The notes beneath the pieces were generated by a model, which was not told the origin of the DNA, did no database searches, and saw only the letters and a list, made by a program, of their open reading frames with translations. From Muricomes sp049840515 (lineage in GTDB: Bacteria > Bacillota > Clostridia > Lachnospirales > Lachnospiraceae), in the NCBI GenBank assembly GCA_049840515.1, contig JASGKW010000005.1:1-64000 (forward strand): a stretch of DNA of 64,000 bases, written 5' to 3'. Each line of letters starts with the position of its first letter. Positions within the stretch are counted from its first letter, which is position 1. The translations under genes were made by a program, and so were the position numbers. Below are positions 53,564 to 62,162 of this stretch, one piece after another.

Positions 53564-54598
53564 TTACGCTTCCATGTTAATCATAACTTTCATTGCCTTA
53601 TCTTTTTCCTGGTCAATGGTGTCATATCCTTTTTTGAATTCACGGAATCCAAAGCGGTGGGTAATCAGGGATTCAAATTCAATCTTTCCGGCGGACACAA
53701 GCTCTATAGCCTTGAGATAGTCTTCTTCCCGGTACATTGCGCTTCCGAGGAGGGAGAGTTCATGGTCCTGCACTGCTGCCATATCTACGGTGGCTAAATC
53801 CCCAAATACACCGACAACGATGATGTGGCTGCCTTTTCTTGCGTACTCAATAGCCTGCTTCATAGTCGGGTTGATTCCGATACATTCAAAGATAACGTCA
53901 GCGCGGTCCTCCCCGCATGTTTCTATCATTGCATCCAGCAGATTCTTTTCATTGGGATTTACAGTGGTGATACCACATTTTTCTGCGGTGGCGAGCCTGT
54001 AAGTGCTTAATTCAGACAACAGAACGACCTCCGCTCCCAATGCCTTTGCAGTCTGGGCAACCAAATTTCCGATTGGACCTCCGCCTAAAACTACAGCTTT
54101 CTTTCCATGCATATCTCCGGAAAAACGGCGGACTGCATGTACGGCAACGGCCAGGGGCTCAATCATTGCGCCATGTTCCCAGGACATACTTTCAGGGAGG
54201 ACAAGGGCTTTTTTGGCATCTACAACAAAATATTCGCTGGCCATACCGGTTGTCTGGAATCCCATAACCTTCAAAGATTCACAGTCATTATACATACCGT
54301 GGGTGCAGGGATAACATTTTCCGCATACAACCTGCGGCTGAATGGTGACCTTGTCTCCGACTTTACAGTTTGTAACATCACTTCCGGTTTCCACTACTTC
54401 AGCGGACACTTCATGTCCCTGTACAACAGGGTAGCTGGTGTATGGGTGTTTGCCGTGATTTACGTGTATATCAGAGCCACAGATGCCAATGCGTTTCATC
54501 TTAACTTTAATCTGGTCTGGCTGTACTTCAGGGATATCCACTTCCTGATATACAATATTTCCTGGTTCGGTCATAATTGCCTGTGTCATTTTACTCAT
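53564..54598 (-). CDS. Zn-dependent polyol dehydrogenase
   Basis: 344 residues. GICGSDIHVNHGKH with the catalytic Cys, GHEVSAEVV, structural zinc cysteines CGKCYPCTHGMYNDC, IEPLAVAVHAVRR with a conserved Glu, and NAD loop GGGPIGNLVAQTAKALG. Resembles sorbitol/xylitol/arabitol dehydrogenases, oxidising a polyol to a ketose. Operon with the PfkB kinase; divergent from the GntR regulator and FGGY kinase at 55007-57328. Ribosome site GGAGAGATG. A perfect inverted repeat lies in its 5' leader. Confidence 0.88.
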   Translation of the reverse strand: MSKMTQAIMTEPGNIVYQEVDIPEVQPDQIKVKMKRIGICGSDIHVNHGKHPYTSYPVVQGHEVSAEVVETGSDVTNCKVGDKVTIQPQVVCGKCYPCTHGMYNDCESLKVMGFQTTGMASEYFVVDAKKALVLPESMSWEHGAMIEPLAVAVHAVRRFSGDMHGKKAVVLGGGPIGNLVAQTAKALGAEVVLLSELSTYRLATAEKCGITTVNPNEKNLLDAMIETCGEDRADVIFECIGINPTMKQAIEYARKGSHIIVVGVFGDLATVDMAAVQDHELSLLGSAMYREEDYLKAIELVSAGKIEFESLITHRFGFREFKKGYDTIDQEKDKAMKVMINMEA

Positions 54599-54621
54599 AA
54601 CTCATCTCTCCTTTTCCTGCT

Positions 54622-54646
54622 ATATTGAATGACTCAAATTCAATAT
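54622..54646. promoter_or_regulatory. Inverted repeat in dehydrogenase leader
   Basis: ATATTGAAT (54622-54630) and ATTCAATAT (54638-54646), perfect 9-bp arms with 7 bases between, 24 bases upstream of the dehydrogenase start; probable regulator site. Confidence 0.5.
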
Positions 54647-54671
54647 GTGTAATTGGTTATTATGTAGTAAT

Positions 54672-54689
54672 GTAATATCATTATATTAC
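54672..54689. promoter_or_regulatory. GntR-type operator candidate
   Basis: GTAATAT-CATT-ATATTAC (54672-54689), a perfect dyad with GT...AC ends as GntR/HutC sites often show. Confidence 0.45.
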
Positions 54690-54727
54690 CATGGGAGGGC
54701 AAAATGTACAAGTGAAATATATAGATT

Positions 54728-54836
54728 ACAGTTCAGCTATGCATGTATATGGCGCTCTGCCATAAGCGGGAGCTGTGCCTGCGTCAGCAGTGAAAAGGCT
54801 GTAAAGCAGCCAACTCAATTTGTATGGCTGAACTGT
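54728..54836. other. Compact structured element (RNA or small inverted-repeat element), 109 bp
   Basis: ACAGTTCAGCTATGC (54728-54742) pairs with GTATGGCTGAACTGT (54822-54836), 15 continuous pairs with two G-U. Inside lie three hairpins: TATGGC/GCCATA (54748-54753, 54759-54764), GCGGG/CCTGC (54766-54770, 54778-54782) and GGCTG/CAGCC (54797-54801, 54807-54811). It has no coding potential I can see. The 15-bp arms could also be terminal inverted repeats. Rest of the 54,599-55,006 gap holds regulator dyads and AT-rich DNA. Confidence 0.5.
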
Positions 54837-54877
54837 CGCTTATACAGGGAGAAAAAATAGAAAAGTATTGATTTTTT

Positions 54878-54900
54878 ATAACGTTATGTTATTATATAAC
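54878..54900. promoter_or_regulatory. Operator candidate before GntR gene
   Basis: ATAACGTTAT (54878-54887) is a perfect palindrome; GTTAT (54883-54887) and ATAAC (54896-54900) form a second overlapping dyad. Likely autoregulation site. Confidence 0.4.
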
Positions 54901-55006
54901 TACATAAGGATATTTATACAAAGTATGCACTAAGTTCTTGCAGGAAAATAAGGCTTTATGTTACAATATCTAAAAATAACCATGCTGGAAGCAGGAGGAT
55001 ATTGTA

Positions 55007-55774
55007 ATGTTAGAGAAAGCCGAAAAGATTAATAAGTCGGTTCCGATTCCGTTGTATTTTCAATTGAAAGAACTCATCTTAGCGGAGATTAAAGAAGGGA
55101 ATTATAGAAGTGGAGATTTGATTCCCACAGAGAAGGATATTAGTGACGCATTTCAGATTAGCCGCACCACAGTGAGACAGGCGATTACTGAACTGGTACA
55201 GGAAGGCTGGCTTTACAGGGTAAAGAGTAAGGGAACATTTGTATCCCAGCCGAAGATTTCCCAGGAATACATCCGCAAGATTGAAAGCTTCAATGACCAG
55301 ATGTACCGCATGGGTGTAGTGCCCAGCACAGAGGTTTTGGAATTGAAGAAGATGAAAGCAACGGAGGCGGGGGATTCGGTAGTTAAGGCGCTGGAGCTTA
55401 CGGAGGACGATTCTGTCATCTTTCTGTATAGAAAGAGAATGGCGAACGGAGAGCCTATTGTCACTACCAAGACATATCTTCCTTTTATAGAATGCGAATT
55501 TCTGATGTCCCATGATCTCAGGACGGAACAGCTGTACACCATCCTTTCTGAGAAAGAGGAGAGCAGAATTTTCAGAATTGAGAGAACAGTGGAGGCAATT
55601 GAGGCGAAGACAGAGGATGTAAATCTTCTGGAGATAAAGCGCGGAAAGCCCATACAATACTTTGTATCTATCGGTTATAATGCATATGGCAAACCTATTG
55701 AATATACCTTATCTAGATACCGCGGAGACAGGAGCAAATTTGAGGTAACTGTATTTCCGGAGAATAAGAGTTAA
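55007..55774 (+). CDS. GntR/HutC-family regulator with UTRA domain
   Basis: 255 residues. Winged helix at about 10-75: PLYFQLKELILAEIKEGNYRSGDLIPTEKDISDAFQISRTTVRQAI, split over its wing. Then a UTRA sensor domain (FLYRKRMANGEPIVTTKTYLP, FEVTVFPENKS). UTRA domains bind sugar phosphates or similar small ligands. It is divergent from the polyol dehydrogenase/kinase operon and 19 bases from the FGGY kinase gene, and probably controls both. Ribosome site GCAGGAGGA. Confidence 0.9.
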   Translation: MLEKAEKINKSVPIPLYFQLKELILAEIKEGNYRSGDLIPTEKDISDAFQISRTTVRQAITELVQEGWLYRVKSKGTFVSQPKISQEYIRKIESFNDQMYRMGVVPSTEVLELKKMKATEAGDSVVKALELTEDDSVIFLYRKRMANGEPIVTTKTYLPFIECEFLMSHDLRTEQLYTILSEKEESRIFRIERTVEAIEAKTEDVNLLEIKRGKPIQYFVSIGYNAYGKPIEYTLSRYRGDRSKFEVTVFPENKS

Positions 55775-55792
55775 TAGAGGAGGAATAACGGG

Positions 55793-57328
55793 ATGGCACG
55801 ATATATCTTAGCACATGACCTTGGCACTTCAGGCAATAAGGCCACATTGTTTTCAGAAGACGGCAGACTGATAAAAAGCGAGGTATTTTCTTACGATACC
55901 CACTACTTTAATGATACATGGGTGGAGCAGAATGCAGATGACTGGTGGGATGCCGTGTGCAAGACCAGCAGCAGTCTGATTACATCAACGGGTATTGATC
56001 CTAAGGAAATCGGCGCCATCAGTTTTAGCGGTCAGATGATGGGGTGTTTGTGTGTAGACAGAGCGGGGAAACCACTCAGGCCATCCATAATATGGGCAGA
56101 CCAGAGAGCACAGAAACAGGTAGCCCAGATAGAGGCTCACATGAGCCAGCAGGAATTTTATCATATTGCAGGCCACCGCAACACCGCCTCATACGGTGTT
56201 CAAAAGCTGATGTGGGTGCGGGACAATGAGCCGGATATCTATGAGCAGACTTACAAGGTACTCAATGCAAAGGACTATATTGTGTTAAAACTGACGGGGA
56301 AATTCTACACTGAGCCGTCGGACGCAAACAGTATGACCTGCTTTGACTTACATACATTTCAGTGGTCGGAAAAGATATTGAAATATGCAAAGATTGACCC
56401 GGACAAGCTGCCCGAGATAAAACCATCCACATTTGTGGCAGGGGGTGTGACAGCCGAGGCGGCGGCACAAACAGGACTTGCCGAGGGCACGCCTGTTGTC
56501 ATGGGCGGCGGTGACGGGGTTGTCGCAAATATCGGATGCGGCTCTATTGCGCCGGGAAAGACATACTGTTGTATGGGGACATCTGCGTGGATTACCACAA
56601 CCGCTGAAAAACCGATTTTTGATGAGCAGATGCGGACAGTAACCTGGGCTCACGTTATTCCGGGGATGTACGCACCAAATGGAACCATGCAGTATGCGGG
56701 AGGTTCCTATAACTGGTTAAAAAATACCATTTGCACCATGGAAGGGTACAAGGCGCAGCAGGAGGGCACATCACCTTACCTGTATATGAATGAACTGATA
56801 GAGGAAAGTACCATAGGTTCCAATGGGACAATTTTCCTGCCCTATCTTTTGGGAGAGCGTGCTCCACGCTGGAATCCGGATGCGAAGGGCGCCTGGATTG
56901 GAATGAAACCGGAGACCACCCGGGGGGACATTTTGAGAAGTGTGCTGGAAGGTGTGACCATGAATTTGTCCATCTGCCTTGATATTCTGCGCACACAGAT
57001 AGACATTGATGAGATTACTGTAGTGGGCGGCGGGGCCAAAGGCGCTGTGTGGCGTCAGATTATGGCGGATGTGTATCATGCCAAAATACAGGTTCCTGCT
57101 TTGCTGGAGGAAGGAAGTTCTATGGGTGCGGCTGTGATTGGCGGGGTTGGTACCGGCATGTTCAAGGATTTCACTGCCATTGACCGGTTTATTGATATCA
57201 AATCTGTCCACACACCGAATCCGGAGGCGGTAAAAGCTTATGGTCCGGTGAAGGAAATGTTTGAGGAATGTTATACTGCATTGGAAGGCGTTTTCAAAAA
57301 AATAGGACAGAGAGCAGAAACAAAATAA
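55793..57328 (+). CDS. FGGY-family carbohydrate kinase (xylulokinase-like)
   Basis: 511 residues. ATPase motif DLGTSGNKATLF at the start, then DDWWDAV, ISFSGQMMGCLCVD, IIWADQRA, and the C-terminal domain's LGERAPRWNPDAKGAW, then VVGGGAKGAVWRQIMADVY with the ATP-binding glycines. Phosphorylates a ketose or polyol, for example xylulose. With the GntR regulator and divergent polyol dehydrogenase it forms a polyol-use module: polyol to ketose to ketose phosphate. A terminator follows at 57348-57404. Confidence 0.88.
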   Translation: MARYILAHDLGTSGNKATLFSEDGRLIKSEVFSYDTHYFNDTWVEQNADDWWDAVCKTSSSLITSTGIDPKEIGAISFSGQMMGCLCVDRAGKPLRPSIIWADQRAQKQVAQIEAHMSQQEFYHIAGHRNTASYGVQKLMWVRDNEPDIYEQTYKVLNAKDYIVLKLTGKFYTEPSDANSMTCFDLHTFQWSEKILKYAKIDPDKLPEIKPSTFVAGGVTAEAAAQTGLAEGTPVVMGGGDGVVANIGCGSIAPGKTYCCMGTSAWITTTAEKPIFDEQMRTVTWAHVIPGMYAPNGTMQYAGGSYNWLKNTICTMEGYKAQQEGTSPYLYMNELIEESTIGSNGTIFLPYLLGERAPRWNPDAKGAWIGMKPETTRGDILRSVLEGVTMNLSICLDILRTQIDIDEITVVGGGAKGAVWRQIMADVYHAKIQVPALLEEGSSMGAAVIGGVGTGMFKDFTAIDRFIDIKSVHTPNPEAVKAYGPVKEMFEECYTALEGVFKKIGQRAETK

Positions 57329-57347
57329 AATCGTGTATATTGGACGG

Positions 57348-57410
57348 AGCTGTCACAAAAAATTAGTTTCTCTTTTTGAGAATTGTATATTTTTTGCGGC
57401 AGCTTTGTTT
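57348..57410 (+). terminator. Terminator after FGGY kinase
   Basis: AGCTGTC-CAAAAAAT (57348-57363) pairs with ATTTTTTG-GGCAGCT (57389-57404) with one mismatch, then TTGTTT. Confidence 0.7.
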
Positions 57411-57449
57411 CATGCGAAAAGGAAAAAACAGCCAGAGCCGACTGACAAG

Positions 57450-57504
57450 TTGACATCTCACAGAATGGATGATAAACTACAAAATACGGTTAGTTAGAAC
57501 TAAC
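57450..57504 (+). promoter_or_regulatory. Promoter and DtxR-like operator of haem-regulator gene
   Basis: TTGACA (57450-57455), 17-base spacer, TAAACT (57473-57478). GTTAG-TTAGAA-CTAAC (57489-57504) follows at the transcription start. It resembles DtxR/IdeR boxes (TTAGG...CTAA) and recurs at 58585-58600. Confidence 0.7.
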
Positions 57505-57529
57505 ATAATTGCGGGAGGAGGAATGGATG

Positions 57530-58360
57530 ATGTCAGATTCGGCGGATATTTTAAAGCTGCGTGTATTGCTAAGCTTTTTAAAGGATGATGAAACTTGTAC
57601 CGTGACGGGAATTTCCCGGACATTAAATGAATCAAAGCAAACCATCAGCAGAATTATCATGGCATTGGAAAAAGAAGGACTGGTTGACCGCAGCGACCAG
57701 CGGTGTCCTGTTCTGACGGAGGAGGGACAGAGAAGGGCGCTTTTATATGGCGAGCGGATTAAAATTTCTCTGAATCACCTCATGTACGAGGGTGTAAATA
57801 TAGAAAATGCCAAGAGAGATGCCTACCGCTGGGCGCTGTATAATACGGATGACACCATGGAGGTGATTCGCAGTGCGGAGGAAAAATACCGTGTGAAATA
57901 TGAGCTGCGAAAACAATACCGGTTTAGTGGAGCAGATCTCTGCAAAAAACTGAAAGACGGTGAATATAGATTTCCGTTTATCATCTACCGGGAGCATGTA
58001 CATAACGGAAGTAACATTTCAATGGCAAATGAGGGGTTTGAGCACCCCTGTATACTCAGTGTGAAGGATGGCGTGGGCACGGTCCAGCTCAAGGCACTGG
58101 AGCTTACAGAGCATTCCGCAGCCACGGGAAAACAGATGCGGGGTATCATAAAAAGCCTGAAATACTTTGACAGCGGTGATTTTATTGGAGCGGAAAAAAA
58201 CGGGAACCTTTTATCTTTCCCGGCAAGTATTTTGAATTTTATAAATATCGGTGAAGGGATGGGGCAGCTGTTACACGGGATTGCATGTCTGAAGATGAAG
58301 AGTAATGTTGACGTTGTACACATGCCGAATTCAACAGCAATATTTACCATATTGATATAA
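57530..58360 (+). CDS. DtxR-like winged-helix regulator of haem-uptake operon
   Basis: 276 residues from ATG 57530, eight bases after AGGAGG; the ATG at 57527 is also possible. Helix-turn-helix VTGISRTLNESKQTISRIIMALEKEGLV, then LTEEGQRRALLYGERI and a helical dimerisation part (NAKRDAYRWALYNTDDTMEVI) in the layout of DtxR/MntR. The His, Glu and Cys residues that bind metal in DtxR (as in ACRLEH) are replaced (AYRWAL), so it may sense something else, for example haem. A C-terminal extension of about 130 residues is unlike DtxR. Its promoter and that of the NEAT gene share one operator. Confidence 0.6.
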   Translation: MSDSADILKLRVLLSFLKDDETCTVTGISRTLNESKQTISRIIMALEKEGLVDRSDQRCPVLTEEGQRRALLYGERIKISLNHLMYEGVNIENAKRDAYRWALYNTDDTMEVIRSAEEKYRVKYELRKQYRFSGADLCKKLKDGEYRFPFIIYREHVHNGSNISMANEGFEHPCILSVKDGVGTVQLKALELTEHSAATGKQMRGIIKSLKYFDSGDFIGAEKNGNLLSFPASILNFINIGEGMGQLLHGIACLKMKSNVDVVHMPNSTAIFTILI

Positions 58361-58392
58361 AATTAGGCTTTTGTCACACAAGTGCGACCTTG

Positions 58393-58420
58393 GAAAACTG
58401 TATAAAAGCAGTTTTCTTAA
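58393..58420 (+). terminator. Terminator of DtxR-like gene
   Basis: GAAAACTG (58393-58400) and CAGTTTTC (58409-58416) with a T-rich tail. Confidence 0.6.
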
Positions 58421-58551
58421 TTTTGTGGTGCTCAAAAAAACCTTTTTTGTCACAGGGGTGAGACAAACCCATTGTAGAAAAAGCAAAGAAACATGATATA
58501 CTGTTTTTGCTCTGAGAGGAGAGGGAGGAGTTAAATTCTTTTCCATGAGAG

Positions 58552-58600
58552 GCCGAGACAATCGGCTTTATTTTAAGTAATGGAGTTAGTTAATTCTAAC
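58552..58600 (+). promoter_or_regulatory. Leader hairpin and DtxR-like operator before NEAT gene
   Basis: GCCGA/TCGGC (58552-58556, 58562-58566) with a T-rich tail is a small hairpin. GTTAG-TTAATT-CTAAC (58585-58600) repeats the operator of 57489-57504. A weak promoter TTGTAG...TATACT lies at 58472-58502. The remaining part of 58,361-58,651 shows no gene. Confidence 0.55.
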
Positions 58601-58651
58601 CAAAATTCAATTACCCTGGAATGAGGGAGACATAAAAGGAGGAATTTAGAA

Positions 58652-60490
58652 ATGGCAACAAAAAGAACAAAACAAGGTCGGTTACTTTTAAAACGTGGTT
58701 TAACCTTTTTAATCGCAGCAGCCATGACTTTGAATGTCAATATGATTCAGGCATTCGCGGCGGGGGATGCACCAACGGAACCGGGAACTTATACGGTGCC
58801 CATTGAGTCGCTGAAAAGCAAAGCCCCACTTCCGGCTGTTCAGAATGCTTTTGCAGGAGCTTTTGGAAGCAGTCTTGAAATGACCGTTGATGAGAGCGGC
58901 AACAAAGTTGTTACGGTCAATTCCCAGCATATGATTATTGATTTTTCGGGACAATATCATGCCAATATCAAGACCATAGACGGCGCTACATATCACTCTT
59001 ACAAAACGGAATTGTATTCACCTACATTTGGCAGCCCTTCTGTGACAGAAGAGGTTGATGTTCCGGATAAGATTTCGTTTCCTCTGCCTGAGCCGAATGC
59101 AGAGGGCGGCTATGTTTTAACACTTACAGTGGATTTTATGGATGTGTTTATGGGAGGCGGAAACCCCTATCCGACAACTGTCACCTTAAAACTTGATTTT
59201 ACAAATGCCGTGGCTCACACAACTGAACTGAGCAATTTGATTGCTTCTTACCGCCAGTTGAGGGAAGTGGACTATACACCATCTACATGGTCAGCATTGC
59301 AGACTGTACTTGCACAGGCTGAGACAATGGCGGCAAACGGCGCATCTATGGCGGACATCAATGCTATGATTGCACAGTTAGAATCAGCAAAAAACAACCT
59401 GGAGTGGAAAAGCGGAAATTACAGTAAAGTAAACGATGCCCTGGCTAAGATTCCGGCAGATTCAAGCCTTTATACCGAGGAGTCATGGAATGCCCTCATG
59501 ACAGCAAAAAATGCCGTACAGCAGGGGCTGACCCCGGACAGACAGGCTGAAATTGATGGGTGGGCGGCTGAAATTGAAAGCAAAGTTACAGCTCTTGTCT
59601 ACAAAGATGCGGATTATACAAAAGTAGACCAGGCTATTTCCGGTGCACCAAAAGATTTGAGCAAATATACAGACGAATCTGTAAAAGCTTTACAGAAAGC
59701 CCTTGATGGCGTTGTACGGGGGCTGAAAATCAATGAGCAGGCAAAAGTTGACAAGATGGCAAGTGACATTAATGCTGCTGTAAAGGGACTGGCTGAGAAG
59801 AACACATCCGGTAATACAGGCGGCAATCCAGATAAAGATAATTCGGCAGGGAAGGATACATCCGGTAACGGAGGCAAAGCTGCGGACGACGTTTTGGATA
59901 AGGACAATTTGGCAGACGGAATATACAAGGTTCCTGTTCAGCTGTGGCATGCGACAAATAACAATCCTTCCATGGCGGCGGCATCCCTGAAAGAGAGTGC
60001 AAGAATTACTGTCAAAAATGGAGTATACACGATGTATCTTTATACCCAGCCTATGACATTTGGAAGTATTACAGCCAGCCTTCAGGAATTGAAGATAGCT
60101 GATTTAAATGGAAATTATACTGCGGCAAATGCTGAGAGCAGAGATGCTTCCGGCAATCCCACCTCATTCTCTTTTGGGCTTCCCCACACTCAGGAATACA
60201 TTGTGGTAAAGGTAAATCCTCATGTTGAAATGATGGGAAATCAGGATTTAGATGCCAGAATCCGGGTTGATTATGCTTCTCTGGAAAAAGAGTCAGACAA
60301 TCCAGATGATACCTCTGTAGATTTGACAGGCTCAGATATAAAGGGGGCAGGAAAAGGAGCAGGCTCTTCCACTCCAAAAACCGGTGACAGTTCTGATGCT
60401 CTCATGTACAGTCTGATGTCACTTGCTTTTGCAGGTATCATTCTCTCCACCATGTTCGTTAAAAAACGCAGGGAGAATGCACATGAGTAA
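58652..60490 (+). CDS. Cell-surface haem-binding protein with NEAT domains
   Basis: 612 residues. Signal peptide to about 38 (ending MIQAFAAG). A first NEAT-like domain (GTYTVPIESLKSKAPLP...) is followed by two to three FIVAR-type helical repeats (DYTPSTWSALQTVLAQAETM, then YTEESWNALMTAKNAV and YTDESVKALQKALDGV), a Gly/Asn/Asp linker, and a clear NEAT domain (LADGIYKVPVQLWHATNNNPSMAAASL, then VYTMYLYTQPMTFGSI). The C-terminus TPKTGD, a helix and KKRR is a sortase-type wall anchor. Captures haem from hosts and hands it inward. First gene of the haem operon. Confidence 0.88.
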   Translation: MATKRTKQGRLLLKRGLTFLIAAAMTLNVNMIQAFAAGDAPTEPGTYTVPIESLKSKAPLPAVQNAFAGAFGSSLEMTVDESGNKVVTVNSQHMIIDFSGQYHANIKTIDGATYHSYKTELYSPTFGSPSVTEEVDVPDKISFPLPEPNAEGGYVLTLTVDFMDVFMGGGNPYPTTVTLKLDFTNAVAHTTELSNLIASYRQLREVDYTPSTWSALQTVLAQAETMAANGASMADINAMIAQLESAKNNLEWKSGNYSKVNDALAKIPADSSLYTEESWNALMTAKNAVQQGLTPDRQAEIDGWAAEIESKVTALVYKDADYTKVDQAISGAPKDLSKYTDESVKALQKALDGVVRGLKINEQAKVDKMASDINAAVKGLAEKNTSGNTGGNPDKDNSAGKDTSGNGGKAADDVLDKDNLADGIYKVPVQLWHATNNNPSMAAASLKESARITVKNGVYTMYLYTQPMTFGSITASLQELKIADLNGNYTAANAESRDASGNPTSFSFGLPHTQEYIVVKVNPHVEMMGNQDLDARIRVDYASLEKESDNPDDTSVDLTGSDIKGAGKGAGSSTPKTGDSSDALMYSLMSLAFAGIILSTMFVKKRRENAHE

Positions 60491-61262
60491 AAAGAAACAA
60501 ATGCATCAAAAAGTTAAAAAGCTCTTTTACGGGTTGATGACAGCTATCGTGTTGATAGCTGTCCCTCTCCCCATCTTTGCGGCGGAGGATGGAGCCTATA
60601 TCGTATCGCGGACAACTTCCTATGCCAATCCGGAAACGGGGCAGACAGTAGATGGGGGAACGAACATTGCTCTGGGCGACAGTATGAGCGAAAGTATTGT
60701 TGAAAAAGAAGTACTGGTAGAACAATCAAAGGGGAAAACCTATGTGACCCTGGGAATTGGTCTGATATCCAATATCAGCAATGTAAAGATGCAGATACAG
60801 GGCGAAGACGGAACATATCGCGATGTTGAGATTACACAGACCGGAAGTCATGAAGTGAATGGTGACACGTGCAATCACTATCGCTTTGAAGTAGATTCCA
60901 CGGATAAATATATCAGTCCCATTATTTATGTGGACCCAATGGGAAGAGATGTCCAGTTTTTTGTGAAGCTGGATATGGCGACAGCAAAACCGGGAACCGG
61001 AGTTTTTTTGAGTGAGATGATTCCTGCGGAAAATGAGGCGGAGGAACCAAAAGAAGAAAATGATGATACCAGTGCCGTCCCCAAAGAAACAGAGACACAG
61101 CCTGAAAAAATGACAGAGGAAACAAAAGCGCAGTCTGAGGAGGATTTAGAAGAGCCGGAGACACAGCCGGACAACAGGTATGTGGCAATTGGAATTTCCG
61201 CTGTCGTGTTGATTGTGGCTGGGGCAGGTGCAGTTCTCATCTACAGAAGGAGAAAGAAATAG
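60483..61262 (+). CDS. Shp-like membrane-anchored haem-binding protein
   Basis: 259 residues from ATG 60483, overlapping the NEAT gene. Signal peptide, then a domain with GQTVDGGTNIALGDSMSESIVEKEVLVE, GKTYVTLGIGLISN, NHYRFEVDSTDKYISPI and YVDPMGRDVQFFVKL, the signature of streptococcal Shp haem-transfer domains. An acidic Glu/Thr linker, a membrane helix (YVAIGISAVVLIVAGAGAVL) and basic tail follow. It would relay haem from the NEAT protein to the lipoprotein at 61266. Confidence 0.85.
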   Translation: MSKKKQMHQKVKKLFYGLMTAIVLIAVPLPIFAAEDGAYIVSRTTSYANPETGQTVDGGTNIALGDSMSESIVEKEVLVEQSKGKTYVTLGIGLISNISNVKMQIQGEDGTYRDVEITQTGSHEVNGDTCNHYRFEVDSTDKYISPIIYVDPMGRDVQFFVKLDMATAKPGTGVFLSEMIPAENEAEEPKEENDDTSAVPKETETQPEKMTEETKAQSEEDLEEPETQPDNRYVAIGISAVVLIVAGAGAVLIYRRRKK

Positions 61263-61265
61263 ACC

Positions 61266-62150
61266 ATGCGGAAAATGAAGCTGCTTATACCATTATTTAC
61301 GCTTTTTCTGCTGACAGGATGCGTAGACCAGTCCGGCGGCAAAGAGGTAACTGCTAATAAGGAGAGTGACCCTCGTATTGTGGCTACATCTGTGGCTACC
61401 TGTGAGATTTTAGATAAACTGGAAATTGATTTTGTGGTGGGCGTACCTGAGACACAGAGTTACACGATTCCAGAAAGATATGAGGGAATAAAAAGTGTCG
61501 GCTCCCCTATGGCACCCAATATGGAAATCGTAAAATCTTTGAACCCATCTATCATTTTGTCGCCAAATTCACTGGAGGGTGAACTGAAGCCACAATATGA
61601 TGCTATCGGGGCAGACAGTTATTTTTTAAATCTGAAAAGTGTGGACGGTATGTATCAGTCCATTCTGGAGATAGGAGAAATGTTTGGCAAAGAAAAGTTG
61701 TCGGAGCAGCTTTATGAGGAGTTTGAAGCGTTCAAAGTGAATTATGCGAAAGACCGCGCAGAACAAGATGCACCTGCAGTTCTGATTTTGATGGGCCTCC
61801 CCGGCTCTTATGTTGTTGCGACAGAGAGCAGCTATGTGGGAAGCCTGGTAAAACTGGCAGGCGGAAGAAATGTTTATGGTGACGGCGGCGGAGAGGATTT
61901 TCTGAATGTGAACACGGAAGATATGCTTGAGAAGACCCCGGATATTATTTTGCGCACCTCCCACGCTATGCCGGAGCAGGTAAAGAGTATGTTTGCGGAG
62001 GAATTTGAAACAAACGATATATGGAAACATTTTGCCGCAGTGCAAAATGGCAGAGTGTACGACCTGGACAATGAAAAATTCGGCATGAGCGCTACTTTCC
62101 GCTACAAAGAAGCATTAGAGGACTTATATCCAATTTTGTTTCCGCTTTAA
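61266..62150 (+). CDS. Haem ABC importer binding lipoprotein (IsdE-like)
   Basis: 294 residues. Lipobox LLTGC. FecB/TroA-type fold: PRIVATSVATCEILDKLEIDFVVGVPETQSYTIPERYEG, PNMEIVKSLNPSIILSPNSLE, GSYVVATESSYVGSLVKLAGGRNVY and MSATFRYKEALEDL. Met and His residues in the cleft could hold haem as in IsdE. The gene lies between the Shp-like gene and the permease, completing the relay. Note the ribosome site is weakly placed. Confidence 0.85.
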   Translation: MRKMKLLIPLFTLFLLTGCVDQSGGKEVTANKESDPRIVATSVATCEILDKLEIDFVVGVPETQSYTIPERYEGIKSVGSPMAPNMEIVKSLNPSIILSPNSLEGELKPQYDAIGADSYFLNLKSVDGMYQSILEIGEMFGKEKLSEQLYEEFEAFKVNYAKDRAEQDAPAVLILMGLPGSYVVATESSYVGSLVKLAGGRNVYGDGGGEDFLNVNTEDMLEKTPDIILRTSHAMPEQVKSMFAEEFETNDIWKHFAAVQNGRVYDLDNEKFGMSATFRYKEALEDLYPILFPL

Positions 62151-62162
62151 GGAGGAAAATTT

